A stretch of DNA of 64,000 nt from Marmoricola sp. Leaf446. Lineage in GTDB: Bacteria; Actinomycetota; Actinomycetes; Propionibacteriales; Nocardioidaceae. Where the stretch lies: assembly GCF_001424755.1 (NCBI RefSeq), contig NZ_LMRF01000002.1, positions 307,849 to 371,848 of the forward strand, in the 5' to 3' direction. The number at the start of each line of letters is the position of its first letter. Within the stretch, counting starts at the first letter, position 1. The position numbers were made by a program, and so were the translations under genes. The notes under the pieces are model-generated. The model did no database searches and had not been told where the DNA came from. It worked only from the letters and a program-made list of their open reading frames with translations. Positions 61,313-64,000 of the stretch are shown one piece after another.

Positions 61313-61765
61313 TCAGACCGTGCCCCACACGGTCTGTTGGAACGAGATGCAGCCGATCCCGCGGCCCTGGTAGTACTTCGGCCACCTCATCGCGTTGCGC
61401 GTCTGCGGGCCGTACCCGCCATCGACCGTGATGCCGTGGCGCCGCTGCACCATCTCGATCGCAGCCTTGGTGCGGCTGCCGTAGTGACCATCGACGCTCA
61501 AACCGGTCGCGTAGCAGGCGTTCAGAGCGCTCTGCAACGTCTTGACGCCCGAGTACGACGTCGACGCGAGCCAGATGCCGGCCTCGCACTGAGACGAGCC
61601 GCTCGAGGTCACCGGGTAGTAGAAGTTCGGCGACGTGCTGCGGTACGCGGTGTTCGTGCACGCCGAGTACGCCGAGGCGGGGCCCATCGGCAGGAGTAGA
61701 GCGAGGACGAGACCGAGCAGCAGTCCGAGGGCCGCGAAGCGGCCGCGGGGGGCGCGAGTGTTCAC
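61313..61765 (-). CDS. Secreted peptidoglycan-binding-domain protein, 150 aa
   Basis: Signal peptide with hydrophobic core (ALGLLLGLVLALLLPMG) and cleavage near ASAYSA. Residues ~35-70 carry paired Cys. The C-terminal region has a PG_binding_1-like module: GVKTLQSALNACYATGLSVD, then GHYGSRTKAAIEMVQRRHGI with GGYGPQTRNAM as the second turn. No catalytic domain is present. Likely a small wall-binding protein. GTG with gggagaga upstream. Confidence 0.85.
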   Translation of the reverse strand: MNTRAPRGRFAALGLLLGLVLALLLPMGPASAYSACTNTAYRSTSPNFYYPVTSSGSSQCEAGIWLASTSYSGVKTLQSALNACYATGLSVDGHYGSRTKAAIEMVQRRHGITVDGGYGPQTRNAMRWPKYYQGRGIGCISFQQTVWGTV

Positions 61766-61956
61766 TTCTCTCCCGAGAGGTAGGGCGACCCGGGCGGGCC
61801 GTGCCCGCACGGTACGCGGTGGACGGCCGGAGCGGCCACCGTCCGGCGCCGTCGGGCGAGAACCGAGGGGCGTCCCACGGAACGGCGGTAGTCAGCGCGG
61901 AGTCCCGCGTCGTTCCGCATCCCGGGAGCCCAGCGAGGGTGGCACCCGAGTACAGC

Positions 61957-61962
61957 TAGCGT
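61957..61962 (+). promoter_or_regulatory. Leaderless -10 box (TAGCGT)
   Basis: Seven nt before the Nudix GTG. Confidence 0.6.
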
Positions 61963-61969
61963 CGGGCGC

Positions 61970-62464
61970 GTGCCCATCCCGCCGTACGTCGCCGCACTGC
62001 GCTCCCACGTCGGCCACGACCTGCTGTGGCTGCCCGGCGTGACGGCGGTCGTACGCCGCGCCCGCGGGCCCGCCACCGAGGTGCTGCTGGTCCGGCGGGT
62101 CGACGACGGGACGTGGACACCTGTCACCGGCATCGTCGACCCGGGGGAGGAGCCCGCCGTGGCGGCCGCCCGCGAGGCGCTGGAGGAGGCCGACGTGGTG
62201 ATCCGGGTCGACCGGCTGGCCCGGGTGGGGGTGACCGATGAGGTGGCCTACCCCAACGGCGACCGGTCGGTCTACCTCGACCTCACCTTCGCCTGCACCT
62301 GGGTCTCGGGCGAGGGGCGGGTGGCCGACGACGAGTCCACCGACGTGCGCTGGTGCACGCGGGACGAGCTCGAGGACCTCCGCCCGACGCTCGCCGCCCA
62401 CATGCGGGCCCGCATCGAGGCGGCCCTCTCCGGGGAGTCGGCCGCGAGGTTCGTCACCGGCTGA
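61970..62464 (+). CDS. Nudix hydrolase
   Basis: 164 residues. The Nudix box is GIVDPGEEPAVAAAREALEE, followed by ADVV: the REUxEE core is intact, while the final Gly of the consensus is Asp. The N-terminal VTAVVRRARGPATEVLLVRR strand pair is typical. It probably cleaves a nucleoside diphosphate-linked compound; substrate unknown. GTG, leaderless. Confidence 0.9.
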   Translation: MPIPPYVAALRSHVGHDLLWLPGVTAVVRRARGPATEVLLVRRVDDGTWTPVTGIVDPGEEPAVAAAREALEEADVVIRVDRLARVGVTDEVAYPNGDRSVYLDLTFACTWVSGEGRVADDESTDVRWCTRDELEDLRPTLAAHMRARIEAALSGESAARFVTG

Positions 62465-62602
62465 GGGTGGACGTGCGGCGCCTCGTGGGCCAGCGGCGGG
62501 CGGCAGGCGCCGAGGACGACCTCGGGCGGCACGTCGAAGCCCGGTCGACCAGGCCCTCGCGGGAGGCCTGCGCGGAGGGGCCGGACCTGCGACCATCGGC
62601 GC

Positions 62603-63559
62603 ATGCAAGGGGTACGCCGCACCGCGGCCGCGGCAACCGGTCTGGCCGTGCTCGCGCTCACCGGCTGCGCCGACGGGTCGGCCGACGACCCCACCACCGC
62701 CCGAGGCCAGGTCCAGCTGCTGACCTCCGCCCTGGTCGAGGTGGACGCGGCGCAGCTCAAGGACGTGGCGGTCCCGGACTCGCTGTCCTTCTCCGACGAG
62801 CTGCTGGTCGACGACGTGCTCGAGCAGGGGGCGCTGGCGCGCCGGGACGTGACGATCGACGGCGAGGGCAGCGGCCTGGGCTACGTCTCCTACACGCTCG
62901 ACACCGACCCGCCCGTCCGCAGCGGGGGGCCGTGGCTGCGGCTGAACGCCCGCACCTCGGGCAGCTTCAGCGGCTCGGTGCTGCCGACCGTCGAGCTCAC
63001 CGGGCAGGGCATCACCGCGCTGCGGGTCGGCGAGGCCACGGTGCCCGTCGCCCCTCTGCCGGCCGAGGGTCGGAGGTACTACCTCCCGCCCGGCGAGTTC
63101 ACCGTCGCCGCCGTCGGGCCCGAGGGCCTGGTCGAGCACGACCCGGGCCAGCAGGTCGACACCCGCGACGTCGACCCCTACGCGCTCGATCTCGGCGGCA
63201 CGCTCACCGCGGCGGCCCAGGCGCAGGTGCAGCAGGCGGTCCGGTCCTTCGTACGCCGCTGCACGCGACCCCTCGGCGACGCCCCGCGCCCACGCGGCTG
63301 CCCGGCCCGGCTGGCGTTCGTCGGCGGACTGACCTCGTCGTCGTGGACGCTCGACGGGCCGGTCCGGGTCGAGGTCGAGCCCGACCGCACGGGGTGGCGC
63401 ATCACCACCCCTCGGCCGCCCCTCGCCCGGATGGTCGGGCAGGTGCGCGACCCGGACACGGGCGACCTGCTGCCGGTGTCCGACCGTGTCAGGTTCCGCG
63501 TCGAAGGCGTCGTCGAGGCCCGCGGCGACCGGCTCGACATCGCCATCCCGGGCTACTGA
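62603..63559 (+). CDS. Lipoprotein of unknown function, 318 aa
   Basis: Lipobox LALTGC after a short signal peptide. The mature protein is mostly beta strands (VSYTLDTDPPVRSGG, LRLNARTSGSFSGS) with two Cys (RRCTRPL, RGCPARL) and resembles secreted actinobacterial proteins without a named family. It may be surface-anchored. ATG has no Shine-Dalgarno; GACCAT sits 6 nt upstream, a weak match to the leaderless pattern. Its stop overlaps the convergent gene at 63553 by 7 bp. Confidence 0.75.
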   Translation: MQGVRRTAAAATGLAVLALTGCADGSADDPTTARGQVQLLTSALVEVDAAQLKDVAVPDSLSFSDELLVDDVLEQGALARRDVTIDGEGSGLGYVSYTLDTDPPVRSGGPWLRLNARTSGSFSGSVLPTVELTGQGITALRVGEATVPVAPLPAEGRRYYLPPGEFTVAAVGPEGLVEHDPGQQVDTRDVDPYALDLGGTLTAAAQAQVQQAVRSFVRRCTRPLGDAPRPRGCPARLAFVGGLTSSSWTLDGPVRVEVEPDRTGWRITTPRPPLARMVGQVRDPDTGDLLPVSDRVRFRVEGVVEARGDRLDIAIPGY

Positions 63560-64000
63560 GCCCGGGCGGGCTCCGGGCTCTCCGGCTCGGCCCGCTGGGT
63601 GCGGACCCGCTCGACGACCTGGCCGAACCGCCGCGGTTCGACGTCGGAGCGGCGTACGACCACCGGGTCGTGCTCGCCCGAGGTGAAGGTGCCGGTCCAC
63701 GAGCGTGACGCCGGGTCGTCGAGCTCGACCACCAGGTCGGGGTCGCGCAGGTCGACCTCGCGGGTGGTGCCGCCGCGCTCGACCAGCAGCGTGCCCTCGC
63801 GCACCGTGACGGTGGTGGGGTCCCACCGCGACAGCACGACTCCGGCCGCCACGGCGAGGCCCGCCAGCAGCAGGACCAGCAGCACCCCGCCCGCCGAGGG
63901 GTCCTCGAGCGCCAGCACCGCCAGCAGGACCGCACCCACCCCGGCGAGGGCGAGCACGGCTCCGGCGGCCAGAGGGACCAGGCCGGAGGGGGAGTACTCG
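63553..64000 (-). CDS. Membrane protein, PH-like domain (5' end cut by window)
   Basis: The frame is open to the window edge on the minus strand. Two membrane helices (VLALAGVGAVLLAVLALE and GVLLVLLLAGLAVAAGVVLS) are followed by a strand-rich domain (TTVTVREGTLLVERGGTTRE) that looks like a PH-like fold common after such helices in actinobacteria. The visible C-terminus is a Glu/Pro-rich tail. Function unknown. Confidence 0.7.
   Translation of the reverse strand, partial: EYSPSGLVPLAAGAVLALAGVGAVLLAVLALEDPSAGGVLLVLLLAGLAVAAGVVLSRWDPTTVTVREGTLLVERGGTTREVDLRDPDLVVELDDPASRSWTGTFTSGEHDPVVVRRSDVEPRRFGQVVERVRTQRAEPESPEPARAQ

Noticed and set aside
56568-61765. Genomic island integrated at tRNA-Lys
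   Set aside because: The tRNA 3' end faces the other way (toward 56268), and no integrase or repeated tRNA end was seen.

Overview
The window is about 73% GC, with GTG starts, short gene gaps and many 1-4 bp start/stop overlaps. A mycothione reductase gene, bldC, a DUF3073 gene and the purFM-DUF3073-bldC order point to an actinobacterium. The overall content looks most like Nocardioides or a close relative in the Nocardioidaceae; this is inferred from gene content, not from rRNA. No insertion sequence, phage gene or CRISPR array was seen.

Layout. 1-3117: the end of a secreted M28 peptidase, a 47-residue secreted peptide, purC and two small genes. 3122-18701: a type VII (ESX-like) secretion locus with eccC on the minus strand. 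On the plus strand follow an EccD-like gene, two WXG100 genes, a 194-residue helical protein, a mycosin, a Gly-rich 532-residue protein, a second eccD, an LPETG surface protein with 15 Asn-Pro units, eccB and a second mycosin. 18836-34438: purine genes purS, purQ, purL, purF and purM, interrupted by cell-wall enzymes, lipoproteins, an M20 peptidase, a sensor kinase and an inositol-monophosphatase-like enzyme, ending with DUF3073 and bldC.

34475-49009: a DUF305 lipoprotein, an LVIVD secreted protein, a lipid kinase, a patatin, an Fpg/Nei glycosylase, acylphosphatase, an FkbM methyltransferase, tRNA-Phe, tRNA-Asp and tRNA-Glu, a phytoene-desaturase-like enzyme, and an acyl-CoA desaturase/reductase pair facing a PucR-type regulator. 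49019-56643: amidohydrolase, two FluC/CrcB subunits behind an anti-sigma-like ATPase, mycothione reductase, NDH-2, an L,D-transpeptidase and tRNA-Lys. 56871-64000: lipoproteins, an L,D-transpeptidase, an ECF sigma factor with its putative anti-sigma, a peptidoglycan-binding protein, a Nudix hydrolase and a partial membrane protein; a 630-bp stretch here has no gene I can support.

How it fits together: the ESX genes form a core secretion machine with its own small helical substrates and two mycosins. It has two EccD-like channel proteins and no visible EccE. The pur genes encode steps from PRPP amination (purF) through FGAM synthesis (purSQL), AIR synthesis (purM) and SAICAR synthesis (purC). 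Many genes appear to be leaderless, with a TANNNT or CANNNT box exactly 6-7 nt before the start codon. The most unusual signals are the duplicated ESX parts with a sortase-anchored partner, a 66-bp dispersed palindromic element, a 28-bp perfect palindrome, possible occlusion of the bldC ribosome site, and enrichment of CGTACG/GTAC in all reading frames.
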